Shown: positions 8,556 through 17,732 of the stretch, one piece after another | How the letters are laid out: every line of letters starts with the position of its first letter | Position numbering within the stretch: position 1 is the first letter of the stretch | NCBI GenBank assembly: GCA_021324095.1 | Contig: JAJPJT010000067.1 | Span: 1 to 51,370, forward strand | Origin: Gammaproteobacteria bacterium | GTDB lineage: Bacteria > Pseudomonadota > Gammaproteobacteria > Xanthomonadales > Rhodanobacteraceae | DNA length: 51,370 bases | Direction of reading: 5' to 3' | The notes under the pieces: generated by a model | Seen by the model: the letters and a program-made list of their open reading frames with translations, nothing else | Database searches by the model: none | What the model was told of the DNA's origin: nothing | Made by a program: the position numbers and the translations under genes

Positions 8556-10814
8556 ATGGCCGATCAGGTCCGCCGTCGTTTACTGAAGGCGGCTGTGCTC
8601 TCGCCAATCGCAGTCGCTCTCCGTGGCCGTCAAGCTGCGCCATCTGCAGAGGCACCGGCATTCGACACCACGGCTGCGCGGACGGCTTTGGTGCGTCTGC
8701 TGCCGCGATGGCACACGCAGTTCACGCTGGCAGCCGTGCAGCGGAGCGGTGCGGATCAGTACTACATCGGCGGTACCGTCGGGCACATCGTGGTGGCAGG
8801 CACATCGCCGGCAACACTGCTCGTCGGCGTTGGGGCGTATCTCGAGCAGGTGGCGCATGTCGGTATCGGTTGGCCGGGCGACAGCATTTCCCGGCTGCCC
8901 GCGACGCTGCCGGCGCCGACGTCCTCATTCAGCCGTCGCGCCGTCGTACCGGATCGTTATGCGCTCAACGATACCGATGACGGGTATTCCAACGCCTATC
9001 TCGAATGGTCGGCATGGCAACACAAGATCGACCTGCTGGCCCTGCGCGGCATCAACGAAGTATTCATTCCCATAGGTACGGAGGAAGTCTATCGGCGCAC
9101 GTTCCGTGCCTTCGGCTACAGCGATGCCGGGATTCGCGCCTGGATTCCGGCTCCCGCACATCAGCCGTGGTGGCTGCTGCAGAACCTGTCGGGGTTCGAT
9201 GCACCGGTCTCGCCCCGGCTGTTCGCGCGTCGTGTCGAGCTGGCGCGAAAGATCGTCGCACGCCTGCGCGAACTCGGCATGACACCCGTCCTGCCAGGGT
9301 ACTTCGGCACCGTGCCGCCCCGATTTGCCGCGAAAATCCCTGGAGCACACGTGATCCCGCAGGGCACGTGGGTGGGGTACGACCGACCCGACTGGCTGGA
9401 CCCGCGCGATCCGCTCTATGCGCGTGTGGCGGCCACGTTCTACCGGATGCAGCGGGAACTGTTCGGCGACACCACGATGTACAAGATGGATCTGTTGCAC
9501 GAAGGTGGCCGCGCCGCCGATGTGCCGGTGGCCGAAGCGGCCCGGCAGGTAATGGCTGCCTTGCAAGCCGCGCATCCTGGTGCGCGCTGGGTGATGCTGG
9601 GCTGGCAGCGTAATCCGCTCCCAGCCGTCATTGATGCGGTCGACCACCGACATGTTTTCATCGTCGATGGCCTCTCCGATCGATACGATGGACTCGATCG
9701 CGAACGGGATTGGCACGGTGCACCTTATGCCTTCGGGACGATTCCCAATTTCGGCGGCCACACCACGCTGGGGGCCAACGCGGGCGTCTGGCTCGAACGC
9801 TTCGCGCAATGGCGCACCAAACCCGGCAGCCGCCTGCGCGGCATAGCCTGGATGCCCGAAGGCAGCGGCAACGACGCCGCGGCATTTGCGCTGTTCACCG
9901 CTCTCGCCTGGGAGGCCGCGCCGTCGACCGCGGAGGCGTGGTTCGACGCCTACGCGACCAGTCGCTATGGCGGTGCCGATGCCCATGCGATCGCGGCCTG
10001 GCGCATCCTCGGCAAGACCGCCTACGCGATGCCGGCGGGCGAATGGTCGGAGCCACAGGACAGCCTGTTCAACGCGCGCCCGAGCCTGGATGTGGATACT
10101 GCCGCAACGTGGTCTCCGCCGAGCATGCGCTACTACGCAGGCGAGTTCGAGCAAGCCGTTTGCGAACTGCTTCAGGTGACACCCGCATTGCGCGGTACCA
10201 CCGCGTATCGCCACGATCTGGTGGACGTTTCGCGGCAAGCCTTGAGCAACCGGTCACGCGTGTTGTTGCCGCGGATCAAAGCTGCGTACGCAGCGAAGGA
10301 TGCCGCGCGTTTCCACCTGCTGATCGGGCAGTGGCTTGACGACATGGAGTTGCTCGACCGCCTGGTCGCAAGCGATCCACATTTCCTCCTGGCCAACTGG
10401 CTTGCGCCGGCGCGTGATGTGTCGAGCAATGCAGCCGAGTCGACGCAACTCGAATATGACCAGTGTTCGATCATCAGCGTCTGGGGCGACCAGGAAGCTT
10501 CCAACAGCGGGTTGCACGACTACGCGAACCGCCAGTTGGCTGGCCTGGTGCGCGGTCTGTATCTGCCGCGCTGGAAACGCTATTTCGAATCGCTGCAGCA
10601 CTCACTTGCGACCGGAATTCCTCCGGAACGGATCGACTGGTTCGCAATGGAACATGCCTGGGCGGTTTCGCAAAAAGGGGTGGCAGCCCGTCCTGAAGGC
10701 GAACCATGGCTGCTTGCCGCAGAAGCAGCACGACGCCTGGGAATTTGTCCGCGGCCGCGGGATGCCGCTGCGGGACACCCGCGACGGGATCCTCGGCAAA
10801 CGGGGTGGCCGTGA
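8556..10814 (+). CDS. Alpha-N-acetylglucosaminidase, GH89 family, Tat-exported
   Basis: 752 residues from the ATG at 8556 (AAGGA seven bases upstream). The N-terminus VRRRLLKAAVLSPIAVAL resembles a twin-arginine signal. The layout matches GH89 (bacterial relatives of human NAGLU): an N-terminal small domain, a (beta/alpha)8 catalytic domain with WSAWQHKIDLLALRGINE and QGTWVGYDRPDWLDP, and a C-terminal helical domain. The two catalytic glutamates fall in the expected places, Glu316 in DLLHEGG and Glu435 in WMPEGSGND. The family releases terminal alpha-linked N-acetylglucosamine from glycans. The C-terminal tail is basic and proline-rich. A second exported protein follows 97 bp downstream and may be co-transcribed. 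Confidence 0.88.
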   Translation: MADQVRRRLLKAAVLSPIAVALRGRQAAPSAEAPAFDTTAARTALVRLLPRWHTQFTLAAVQRSGADQYYIGGTVGHIVVAGTSPATLLVGVGAYLEQVAHVGIGWPGDSISRLPATLPAPTSSFSRRAVVPDRYALNDTDDGYSNAYLEWSAWQHKIDLLALRGINEVFIPIGTEEVYRRTFRAFGYSDAGIRAWIPAPAHQPWWLLQNLSGFDAPVSPRLFARRVELARKIVARLRELGMTPVLPGYFGTVPPRFAAKIPGAHVIPQGTWVGYDRPDWLDPRDPLYARVAATFYRMQRELFGDTTMYKMDLLHEGGRAADVPVAEAARQVMAALQAAHPGARWVMLGWQRNPLPAVIDAVDHRHVFIVDGLSDRYDGLDRERDWHGAPYAFGTIPNFGGHTTLGANAGVWLERFAQWRTKPGSRLRGIAWMPEGSGNDAAAFALFTALAWEAAPSTAEAWFDAYATSRYGGADAHAIAAWRILGKTAYAMPAGEWSEPQDSLFNARPSLDVDTAATWSPPSMRYYAGEFEQAVCELLQVTPALRGTTAYRHDLVDVSRQALSNRSRVLLPRIKAAYAAKDAARFHLLIGQWLDDMELLDRLVASDPHFLLANWLAPARDVSSNAAESTQLEYDQCSIISVWGDQEASNSGLHDYANRQLAGLVRGLYLPRWKRYFESLQHSLATGIPPERIDWFAMEHAWAVSQKGVAARPEGEPWLLAAEAARRLGICPRPRDAAAGHPRRDPRQTGWP

Positions 10815-10911
10815 ATTGTCGTGGCGGGCATTCGTACATTGATTGCGGGGAGAAACACCAAATCGGGTGTGCGAGCATGATCGATCAGGCAGAGGCCAAG
10901 GCGGTTTATTC

Positions 10912-13203
10912 ATGACGGATGACAAACACGAGCAGGCTTCACCTCAGGTAGCGAAAGATCAGGTAGCGAAAGAGAAAGACACTGTTTCGCGCCGCGATTT
11001 CCTTCGCTGGTCCGGAATCGCCGGCTTGTCGGCGACAGCGGCGGCGTGGCTACCGGACGTCGCGGCCGCCGTGGCGTCGTCCGTGGGTCATGCCACGGGC
11101 GCAGCGACGGGACTGTCGGCGTTTGGCGGGAAGGCTGAGCCCGTGCCTCTGAATGTATTGGCGACGCCCATTCGGCCACCCGCGGTGCCGCTCGCAGTGC
11201 GTCAACCCTATCTCAGCAGCTGGCTGCCAAGCACCTTGCTGCCCGGCACCTCGCCGGAGTTCTGGCAGGGCAGCAAGACCGGGATGGCCGGAATCATCCG
11301 CATCGATGGCACGTCCTACCTGTTCATGGGCGATCCGAAGCTGGCGCTGACCGTGCCGGATGGAAATCATGGCAAGACACACACCTTGCAAGATTTCCCC
11401 CACGCGCTCGATCAGACGGCGTTGCGCATGACACCGACCCGTTCGCGATTCGAGCTGCAGGGCGGCGGTGTAGGGCTGGTGGTGGAGTTCCTGTCGCCAG
11501 TGGAGCCCGGCGACCTGAGGCGTCAGTCGATCCCCATGAGCTACGTCACCGTGACGGCAAGCAGCATCGATGGACGATCACACCATGTCCAGCTGTACCT
11601 CGACATCACGGGCGGTTGGGCAAGCGGGGAGGACGAACAGCAGATTACCTGGGCGCCGGTTCACTCCAAGGGCATCCAGGCATGGGCCGTCGAGTTGAAA
11701 ACCCCGACGCCGTTGAGTGAACAAAAGCAGTTCGCCGCATGGGGAACCGTCGTATGGGCCACCGGGGAGCGCGATGGCCTGACGTTCGAGTCGGGTGAAG
11801 ACACCAAGGTGCGCGGACGGTTCGTGGAGCACGGAAAACTCAGCAACCGCAATGACACGGATTATCGTTCCATCGATGATCGCTGGCCGGCATTTGGCTT
11901 GAGTGTCGATCTCGGGCAGCTCGAAGGTTCGGCGGTGGCGACTGAATTCATCATCGGCCAGGTCAGGACGCCTTCCGTCAGCTACATGGGCAAACCTTTG
12001 CGTCCCCTTTGGACTCGATACTTCGATGCGTGGCAGGACATGCTGGCGTTTTTCCATGCCGACGCAACCGCAGCGGCACAGCGCGCCGGCTCGCTCGACG
12101 CGCGGATCACCCGAGACGCCCGCGTGACAGGCGGAACCACGTATGAAGGACTGTGCACGCTGGCGCTGCGCCAAGCCTACGGCGGCACGGAACTGGTCGA
12201 GGGCCCCGACGGTGAACCGTGGGCCTTTCTCAAGGAAATATCCAGCGACGGCAATGTGTCGACGGTCGATGTGGTGTATCCGGCGTCACCAGTCTGGATA
12301 TACCTCGATCCCGCCTATCTGCGGCTGTTGCTGGCACCACTGCTGGCCTATGCTGAAAAGGGGGGATGGCCCGAGAAGTTCGCCGAGCACGACCTGGGCT
12401 CCGCGTATCCCAATGCTGCGGGCCACAACGACGGCAAGGAAGAGGACATGCCGGTCGAGGAATCCGGCAACATGTTGATCATGGTGGCTGCGTATCTGCG
12501 CCGTACCTCGGCACCCGAAGCCGCGGCCTTTGCCAGGATGCACTATCGGATTCTGCGACAGTGGGCAGAGTACCTGTCAGCGAATTTGCCCGATCCAGGA
12601 TTCCAGAACCAGACCGATGACTTCGCGGGTTCGATCGCGCACAGCGTCAATCTCGCACTCAAGGGCATCATCGCAGTGGCGGCCATGTGGCAAATCGCCA
12701 CCGCCGCGAACCAGGGCGAGGATGCCGCACGCTACGAGAGCTTGGCCCGCCAATACGTGGCGTACTGGACAAAACACGCTCAGGATCCCTCGGATCAGCA
12801 CCTCGACCTGACGTATGACGGTTCCGGCGGCGGCGACAACACCTGGGGAACCCTCTACAACGCGTTTGCCGATCGCTTGCTCGGTACCGACCTGGTGCCG
12901 GAACGCGTACGCAAGGAGCAGGCTGCATGGTACGCGCGGATGAGCAACGCGTTCGGCCTTCCACTGCAAGTCCCGCACAGCTACGCCAAGTCGGATTGGG
13001 AGCTCTTTACTGCCGCATGGTTGTCCGACTTTCCGATCGCGCAGCAGCTTGTCGATCGCGTGTATGCGTATGCGAACACCACGCCCGACCGGGTAGCTTT
13101 CAGCGACCTGTACAGCACCGTGACAAGCCATCGAGTCGCTTTCGAGGCCCGCCCGGTACAGGGTGGGATTTTTGCGCCACTTGCGTTGCGGGCCAAAATG
13201 TAG
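10912..13203 (+). CDS. Tat-exported GtaA-like glutaminase-family protein (DUF5127/DUF4965/DUF1793)
   Basis: 763 residues from the ATG at 10912. A canonical twin-arginine motif SRRDFLRW at residues 26-33 is followed by a hydrophobic stretch, so export in folded form is expected. The N-terminal beta-sandwich (QPYLSSWLPSTLLPGTSPEFW, then VQLYLDITGGWASG) matches DUF5127. The C-terminal (alpha/alpha)6-like part (FLKEISSDGNVSTVDVVYPA, DLGSAYPNAAGHNDGKEEDM, PVEESGNMLIM) matches DUF4965 and DUF1793. Fungal relatives are called glutaminase A, but several bacterial homologues look like glycosidases, so activity is uncertain. Pairing with GH89 suggests joint glycan or glycoprotein breakdown. Residues 12-21 contain a duplicated QVAKD/E unit encoded by a 15-bp tandem repeat. 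Confidence 0.82.
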   Translation: MTDDKHEQASPQVAKDQVAKEKDTVSRRDFLRWSGIAGLSATAAAWLPDVAAAVASSVGHATGAATGLSAFGGKAEPVPLNVLATPIRPPAVPLAVRQPYLSSWLPSTLLPGTSPEFWQGSKTGMAGIIRIDGTSYLFMGDPKLALTVPDGNHGKTHTLQDFPHALDQTALRMTPTRSRFELQGGGVGLVVEFLSPVEPGDLRRQSIPMSYVTVTASSIDGRSHHVQLYLDITGGWASGEDEQQITWAPVHSKGIQAWAVELKTPTPLSEQKQFAAWGTVVWATGERDGLTFESGEDTKVRGRFVEHGKLSNRNDTDYRSIDDRWPAFGLSVDLGQLEGSAVATEFIIGQVRTPSVSYMGKPLRPLWTRYFDAWQDMLAFFHADATAAAQRAGSLDARITRDARVTGGTTYEGLCTLALRQAYGGTELVEGPDGEPWAFLKEISSDGNVSTVDVVYPASPVWIYLDPAYLRLLLAPLLAYAEKGGWPEKFAEHDLGSAYPNAAGHNDGKEEDMPVEESGNMLIMVAAYLRRTSAPEAAAFARMHYRILRQWAEYLSANLPDPGFQNQTDDFAGSIAHSVNLALKGIIAVAAMWQIATAANQGEDAARYESLARQYVAYWTKHAQDPSDQHLDLTYDGSGGGDNTWGTLYNAFADRLLGTDLVPERVRKEQAAWYARMSNAFGLPLQVPHSYAKSDWELFTAAWLSDFPIAQQLVDRVYAYANTTPDRVAFSDLYSTVTSHRVAFEARPVQGGIFAPLALRAKM
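10945..10974 (+). repeat. 15-bp tandem duplication in the N-terminus of the GtaA-like gene
   Basis: The 15-bp unit CAGGTAGCGAAAGA(T/G) is repeated once with a single mismatch at the last base. It adds five residues (QVAKE) before the twin-arginine motif and keeps the frame. Confidence 0.85.
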
Positions 13204-13375
13204 CCACTGCTTCCGTCCGTTTGATGAGCCCGATCACTGCTCGGTCGTGAATGGGCTCCAGCGCATGACTGCATCGCATTTTGCGCTGCTGGTGGATGCG
13301 AATGTGGACGTGCAATATCGGTGCCCTGTTTACAAGCGCTTTACGGCAGCGGGCGCACCATCGTCGCTGGAACGG

Positions 13376-13909
13376 ATGGCGGAGCTGTATGGAATGGATT
13401 CATTGCACGTCGTCGTCAATGGCGCGAGATACGATCTCGAAGGCGTCGACTCGCGCACCACGCTGCTGGACCTGATCCGTGAACGGTTGCACCTGACCGG
13501 TAGCAAGAAGGGCTGCGACCACGGGCAGTGTGGCGCTTGCACGGTGCTGGTGAACGGGCGACGGATCAACGCCTGCCTCAGCTTGGCGCTGACGCACGAT
13601 GGCGACGCGATTACCACCATCGAAGGACTCGCCGGGGGCGATACGCTGCACCCGGTAGAGGCCGCTTTTCTCGAGCACGACGGTTTCCAGTGCGGTTACT
13701 GCACGCCCGGGCAAATCTGTTCGGCCGCGGGCATGCTGGATGAAGCGCGACAGGGCCAGCCGAGCTACGTCACTGATGACGCCGATCACGTCGAACTGAC
13801 CGACGCCGAAATCCGCGAACGCATGAGCGGCAATCTTTGTCGCTGCGGCGCCTACGTGAACATCGTGGCCGCGATCCGCGACGCGGCGCGGCCGGCGCAT
13901 GGATCATGA
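13376..13909 (+). CDS. Molybdo-hydroxylase 2Fe-2S subunit (PaoA/YagT-like)
   Basis: 177 residues from the ATG at 13376; an ATG six codons later (13394) is equally plausible. Ferredoxin-type cysteines are in [19 protein letters not shown] and RINACLS, and the second [2Fe-2S] domain has CGYCTPGQ and GNLCRCGAY. The eight Cys of the xanthine-oxidase small subunit are therefore present. Unlike E. coli PaoA there is no Tat leader, so the complex may stay in the cytoplasm or use another subunit for export. The stop overlaps the FAD-subunit start (ATGA). Together the three genes form one alpha-beta-gamma enzyme that passes electrons from the Mo site to FAD. Confidence 0.9.
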   Translation: MAELYGMDSLHVVVNGARYDLEGVDSRTTLLDLIRERLHLTGSKKGCDHGQCGACTVLVNGRRINACLSLALTHDGDAITTIEGLAGGDTLHPVEAAFLEHDGFQCGYCTPGQICSAAGMLDEARQGQPSYVTDDADHVELTDAEIRERMSGNLCRCGAYVNIVAAIRDAARPAHGS

Positions 13910-14892
13910 AGCCGTTCGTGTACGAGCGCGCCCGCGACGCCGCGCAGGCCGTAGCCGCACTGGTGGCAGACCCCGACGCGGTGTTCCTCGGTGGCGGCAC
14001 CAATCTCGTCGATCACATGCGGCTCGGCGTGGCCAGCCCTGATCGGGTGGTCGACGTCACGCGGTTGCCATTCGATCGGATCGAGCAGCTAGCCGATGGC
14101 CGCGTGTGCATCGGTGCGAACGTCCGCAACAGCGAGCTTGCCGCGCACCGGTTGATCCGCACGCGTTATCCCATGCTGTCGCAGGCGCTGCTGGCGGGTG
14201 CCTCGGGCCAGTTGCGCAACATGGCCACCACCGCCGGGAACCTGATGCAGCGCACGCGTTGCGTGTATTTCCAGAACGTCACCACGCCCTGCAACAAACG
14301 CCAGCCCGGCAGCGGCTGTTCGGCGATCGGCGGCTACACGCGCTACCACGCGATCCTGGGCGCGTCCGAACATTGCATCGCCGTGCATCCTTCCGACATG
14401 GCGGTGGCGATGAGCGCACTGGACGCGAGGGTGGTGGTGCTCGGCCCGTCGGGTGAACGGCGCATCCCGCTGGTCGATTTCCACCGCCTGCCCGGCGACG
14501 AACCCGAACGCGACACGGTGTTGAGGCACGGCGAGCTGATCACGGCGGTGGAATTGCCCGCGCTGCCGGTCGCCGCGCATTCGCTGTACCGCAAGGTGCG
14601 CGACCGGCGTTCGTTCGCGTTTGCGCTGGTGTCGGTGGCCGCGGCGCTCGATGTCCGAGGCGGCACGATCGCGGATGTGCGGATTGCCTTCGGCGGAGTC
14701 GCGCACAAACCTTGGCGCGCCACGCGCGCCGAGGAAATCCTGCGGGGAACCGATGCCACGCCGGAGCAGTTCGAGCGTGCCGCGGACACCGAACTGGCCG
14801 CGGCGCGGTCGCAACCCGGCAACGCGTTCAAGGTGAAGATGCTGCGGAATACGTTGGTCGCGGCGCTGCAGGAATTGGCCGGAGCCGCTTGA
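13906..14892 (+). CDS. Molybdo-hydroxylase FAD-binding subunit (PaoB/YagS-like)
   Basis: 328 residues; its ATG overlaps the upstream TGA by four bases. The FAD-binding signature [15 protein letters not shown] lies near residue 45. Residues 120-160 carry the extra Cys-rich segment ([21 protein letters not shown], then a Cys before SAIGG and one in [13 protein letters not shown]) seen in PaoB and 4-hydroxybenzoyl-CoA reductase beta subunits, where four Cys bind a [4Fe-4S] cluster. This places the enzyme in the PaoABC aldehyde oxidoreductase group rather than classical xanthine dehydrogenase. The stop overlaps the next start by one base (TGATG). Confidence 0.9.
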   Translation: MKPFVYERARDAAQAVAALVADPDAVFLGGGTNLVDHMRLGVASPDRVVDVTRLPFDRIEQLADGRVCIGANVRNSELAAHRLIRTRYPMLSQALLAGASGQLRNMATTAGNLMQRTRCVYFQNVTTPCNKRQPGSGCSAIGGYTRYHAILGASEHCIAVHPSDMAVAMSALDARVVVLGPSGERRIPLVDFHRLPGDEPERDTVLRHGELITAVELPALPVAAHSLYRKVRDRRSFAFALVSVAAALDVRGGTIADVRIAFGGVAHKPWRATRAEEILRGTDATPEQFERAADTELAAARSQPGNAFKVKMLRNTLVAALQELAGAA

Positions 14893-16991
14893 TGAATGCT
14901 GACGCTGCCAACGCGCCGTTGCGCACGCGGGCGATCGGTCAGCCGCTGGCGCGTATCGAAGGCCACGCCAAGGTCACCGGTGCCGCGCGCTACGCCTGGG
15001 AGCACGACCTTTCCGATCCACTTTACGCCTATCCGCTGCAGGCGACGATCGCACGCGGACGCGTCGTCTCGATCGACGCCGAAGCCGCACGTGCGCTGGA
15101 GGGGGTGCTGGCCATCATCACGCCCGACAATGCACCCAAGCTCCAGTCTGACGAGAACAAGGAGTTGTGGATCCTGCAATCCGATGGGATCGGCTTTCGC
15201 GGTCAGTTCATCGGCGCGGTGGTCGCCGCAAGCCTGGAGGTCGCGCGCCACGCCGTGGATCTCCTTCGCGTGCAGTACGAAGAAGAATTCCACGATGCCG
15301 ACCTGCGCGCGGACCGGAACGATCTTTACGCGCCGGAATGCGTGAACGCGGGCTATCCCACCGACAGTGTGGAGGGCGACGTCGATGCGGCGCTGCAGGC
15401 GGCGGAGGTGTCGATCGATCACACGTACACCACGCCGATGGAACACAACAACCCAATGGAGACCCACACCACGGTCGCCATCTGGAACGATGGGCATTTC
15501 ACCTTGTACGGCTCCACCCAGGGCGCACATTCGCTGCGCAAGACGTTGGCGCCGCTGTTCGGCATCGACGCCGATGCGATCCGCGTCATCGCGCCGCACG
15601 TCGGCGGGGGGTTCGGGTCCAAGGGTACGGCGCACGCGCATGATGTGCTGGCGTGCCTCGCCGCGCAGGCGGTTCCCGGCCGGCCGGTCAAGGTCACGCT
15701 GACGCGCCAGCAGATGTTCCAGCTCGCAGGTTACCGCACGCCCACCATCCAGCGAATTCGCCTCGGTGCCGATCGCGAAGGGCGGCTCACCGCGATCGCG
15801 CACGACGTGATCGAGCAGACTTCGCGGATCAAGGAATTCGCCGAACAGACGGCGGTGCCCACGCGGATCATGTATGCGGCGCCGAGCCGCCGCACCACGC
15901 ACCGGCTCGCGGCGCTCGACGTGCCGGTGCCATCGTGGATGCGGGCGCCGGGCGAGACGCCCGGCATGTTCGCGCTGGAAACGGCGATGGATGAACTGGC
16001 CATCGCGTGCGGCCTCGATCCCGTCGAACTGCGCGTCCGCAACGATCCCGCCACCGATCCGGAATCGGGGAAGCCTTGGTCGCACCGCGACCTGGTGGGT
16101 TGCCTGCGCGAAGGCGCGCGCCGCTTCGGCTGGGACCGCCGCGATCGGGCGCCGCGGACACGTGAGCGCCACGGCTGGCTGATCGGCACCGGCGTGGCCG
16201 CGGCCACTTATCCGCGCTACCGGATGCCGGGTTCGGTGGCGGCGATCCGTTACGGGCGGGACGGTCGTTACGCGGTACGGATCGGCGCGGTCGACATCGG
16301 CACCGGCACATGGACGGCCCTGACCCAGATCGCCGCCGACGCGCTCGAATGCCCGGTCGAATCGATCGTGCTCGCCATCGGCGACACCGATTTGCCGAAC
16401 GCGACGGTCGAAGGCGGTTCGAGCGGCGTCAGTTCGTGGGGCACCGCAATCGTCGCGGCCGCACGCGCGTTCCGGGACCACCACGGCCGTGATCCGAAGG
16501 TGGGAGCTGAAGCTTCGGCGGCCTCGCCCGACAATCCCGACGAAGAACGCCTGGCCATGCACTCGTTCGGTGCGCAGTTCGCGGAAGTGATGGTCAACGC
16601 CGCCACGGGCGAGGTGCGCGTGCCGCGCATGCTGGGTGTGTTTTCGGTCGGGCGAATCCTCAACCCGCGCACGGCACGCTCGCAGTTCATCGGCGGCATG
16701 ACCATGGGCCTGTCGATGGCGCTGCTCGAGCACAGCGTGATGGACGCGCGCTTCGGCGAAGTGGTCACGCATGATTTTGCCGAATACCACGTCGCGGCGC
16801 ATGCGGACATCGAGGACGTCGACGCGATCTGGCTCGATGAATCCGACCCGCACTCGAACGCGATGGGTTCGCGCGGCATCGGTGAAATCGGCATCGTGGG
16901 CGCCGCCGCCGCGATCGGCAATGCGGTGTGGCACGCAACCGGCATTCGCGTGCGCGACCTGCCGATCACGCCCGACAAACTCCTTGGCTGA
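14892..16991 (+). CDS. Molybdo-hydroxylase molybdopterin-binding subunit (PaoC/YagR-like)
   Basis: 699 residues, typical of PaoC-type subunits. The N-terminal a/b hammerhead (KVTGAARYAWEHDLSDPLYA) is followed by the cofactor-binding parts HVGGGFGSKG, AGETPGMFALE-like PGETPGMFALE, and near the C-terminus GSRGIGEIGIVG, whose Glu is the catalytic base of the family. The family oxidises aldehydes (or hydroxylates N-heterocycles) with water as oxygen donor, using molybdenum cytosine dinucleotide cofactor in the PaoC branch. The mocA and xdhC-type genes 3.4 kb downstream fit that cofactor. Substrate unknown. The long open frame on the opposite strand here is a high-GC artefact. Confidence 0.9.
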   Translation: MNADAANAPLRTRAIGQPLARIEGHAKVTGAARYAWEHDLSDPLYAYPLQATIARGRVVSIDAEAARALEGVLAIITPDNAPKLQSDENKELWILQSDGIGFRGQFIGAVVAASLEVARHAVDLLRVQYEEEFHDADLRADRNDLYAPECVNAGYPTDSVEGDVDAALQAAEVSIDHTYTTPMEHNNPMETHTTVAIWNDGHFTLYGSTQGAHSLRKTLAPLFGIDADAIRVIAPHVGGGFGSKGTAHAHDVLACLAAQAVPGRPVKVTLTRQQMFQLAGYRTPTIQRIRLGADREGRLTAIAHDVIEQTSRIKEFAEQTAVPTRIMYAAPSRRTTHRLAALDVPVPSWMRAPGETPGMFALETAMDELAIACGLDPVELRVRNDPATDPESGKPWSHRDLVGCLREGARRFGWDRRDRAPRTRERHGWLIGTGVAAATYPRYRMPGSVAAIRYGRDGRYAVRIGAVDIGTGTWTALTQIAADALECPVESIVLAIGDTDLPNATVEGGSSGVSSWGTAIVAAARAFRDHHGRDPKVGAEASAASPDNPDEERLAMHSFGAQFAEVMVNAATGEVRVPRMLGVFSVGRILNPRTARSQFIGGMTMGLSMALLEHSVMDARFGEVVTHDFAEYHVAAHADIEDVDAIWLDESDPHSNAMGSRGIGEIGIVGAAAAIGNAVWHATGIRVRDLPITPDKLLG

Positions 16992-17258
16992 GGGCACACA
17001 TCCTCGGCCACTCGCCTCGGTGCCGTGCCGCGGCCATGAATTCGACGGATCGGGCGGCCCTAATCCTGTGCAGCCGCGATGCAGCTGCCGCTGCACCACA
17101 AATGGCGCGTCAAAGGTCGACGCGTCAGATGCAAACGTCATTGCTGGCCGCCTGCCGTCGATGCGCGGATGCAGCGCTCCCCACGCACATGTCGCTTCGA
17201 TGGAAAGCGTATGATCCCGGGTGGTTCGCGGAGACATCACCACGACGGGAGCGTTCAC

Positions 17259-17732
17259 ATGGCAAAAACCATGGCGTTGAAGGTGAACAGCGAGACGCAC
17301 AGCGTGTCGGTCGATCCCGGCACGATGTTGCTCTACGTGCTTCGCGACGATTTGAAGCTGCACGGCCCGAAGTTCGGTTGCGGCCTGTCCGAATGCGGCG
17401 CGTGCACCATCCACCTGGACGGCAAGGCGGTCCACTCGTGTGTGTTGCCCGTGGAGGCGGCGGTCGGGCATCACATCACGACGCTGGAAGGGCTGGGCAC
17501 GGTGGAGAAGCCGAGCCCGATGCAGCAGGCTTTCATCGACGAGCAGGCCGTCCAGTGCGGCTACTGCATCAACGGGATGATCATGACAGCCAGCGCATTT
17601 CTCGCGCAGCACCCGAACCCGAGCCGTGACGAAATCAAGCAGGCCCTGAACGGCAATCTGTGCCGGTGCGGCACGCACATGCGCATCGTCCGCGCGGTGC
17701 AACGCGCGGCGAAGACAGGGAGGCAGGCATGA
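17259..17732 (+). CDS. 2Fe-2S subunit of isoquinoline-1-oxidoreductase-type enzyme (IorA-like)
   Basis: 157 residues from an ATG with GGGAG upstream. Both [2Fe-2S] motifs are present: FGCGLSECGACTIHLDG with CVLP, and QCGYCINGMI with GNLCRCGTH. It is shorter than the first 2Fe-2S subunit in this window and belongs to the two-subunit IorAB branch, in which no FAD protein is used and electrons go to a cytochrome. Its stop overlaps the large-subunit start (ATGA). A 267-bp gap (16992-17258) without recognisable features separates it from the PaoABC-type genes, so it probably has its own promoter. Confidence 0.9.
   Translation: MAKTMALKVNSETHSVSVDPGTMLLYVLRDDLKLHGPKFGCGLSECGACTIHLDGKAVHSCVLPVEAAVGHHITTLEGLGTVEKPSPMQQAFIDEQAVQCGYCINGMIMTASAFLAQHPNPSRDEIKQALNGNLCRCGTHMRIVRAVQRAAKTGRQA

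Noticed and set aside
14343..17702. Very long open frame (over 1100 codons) on the minus strand
   Set aside because: It is antisense to four well-conserved molybdo-hydroxylase genes, is Arg/His-rich and low in family-like sequence, and is a typical high-GC codon-bias shadow.
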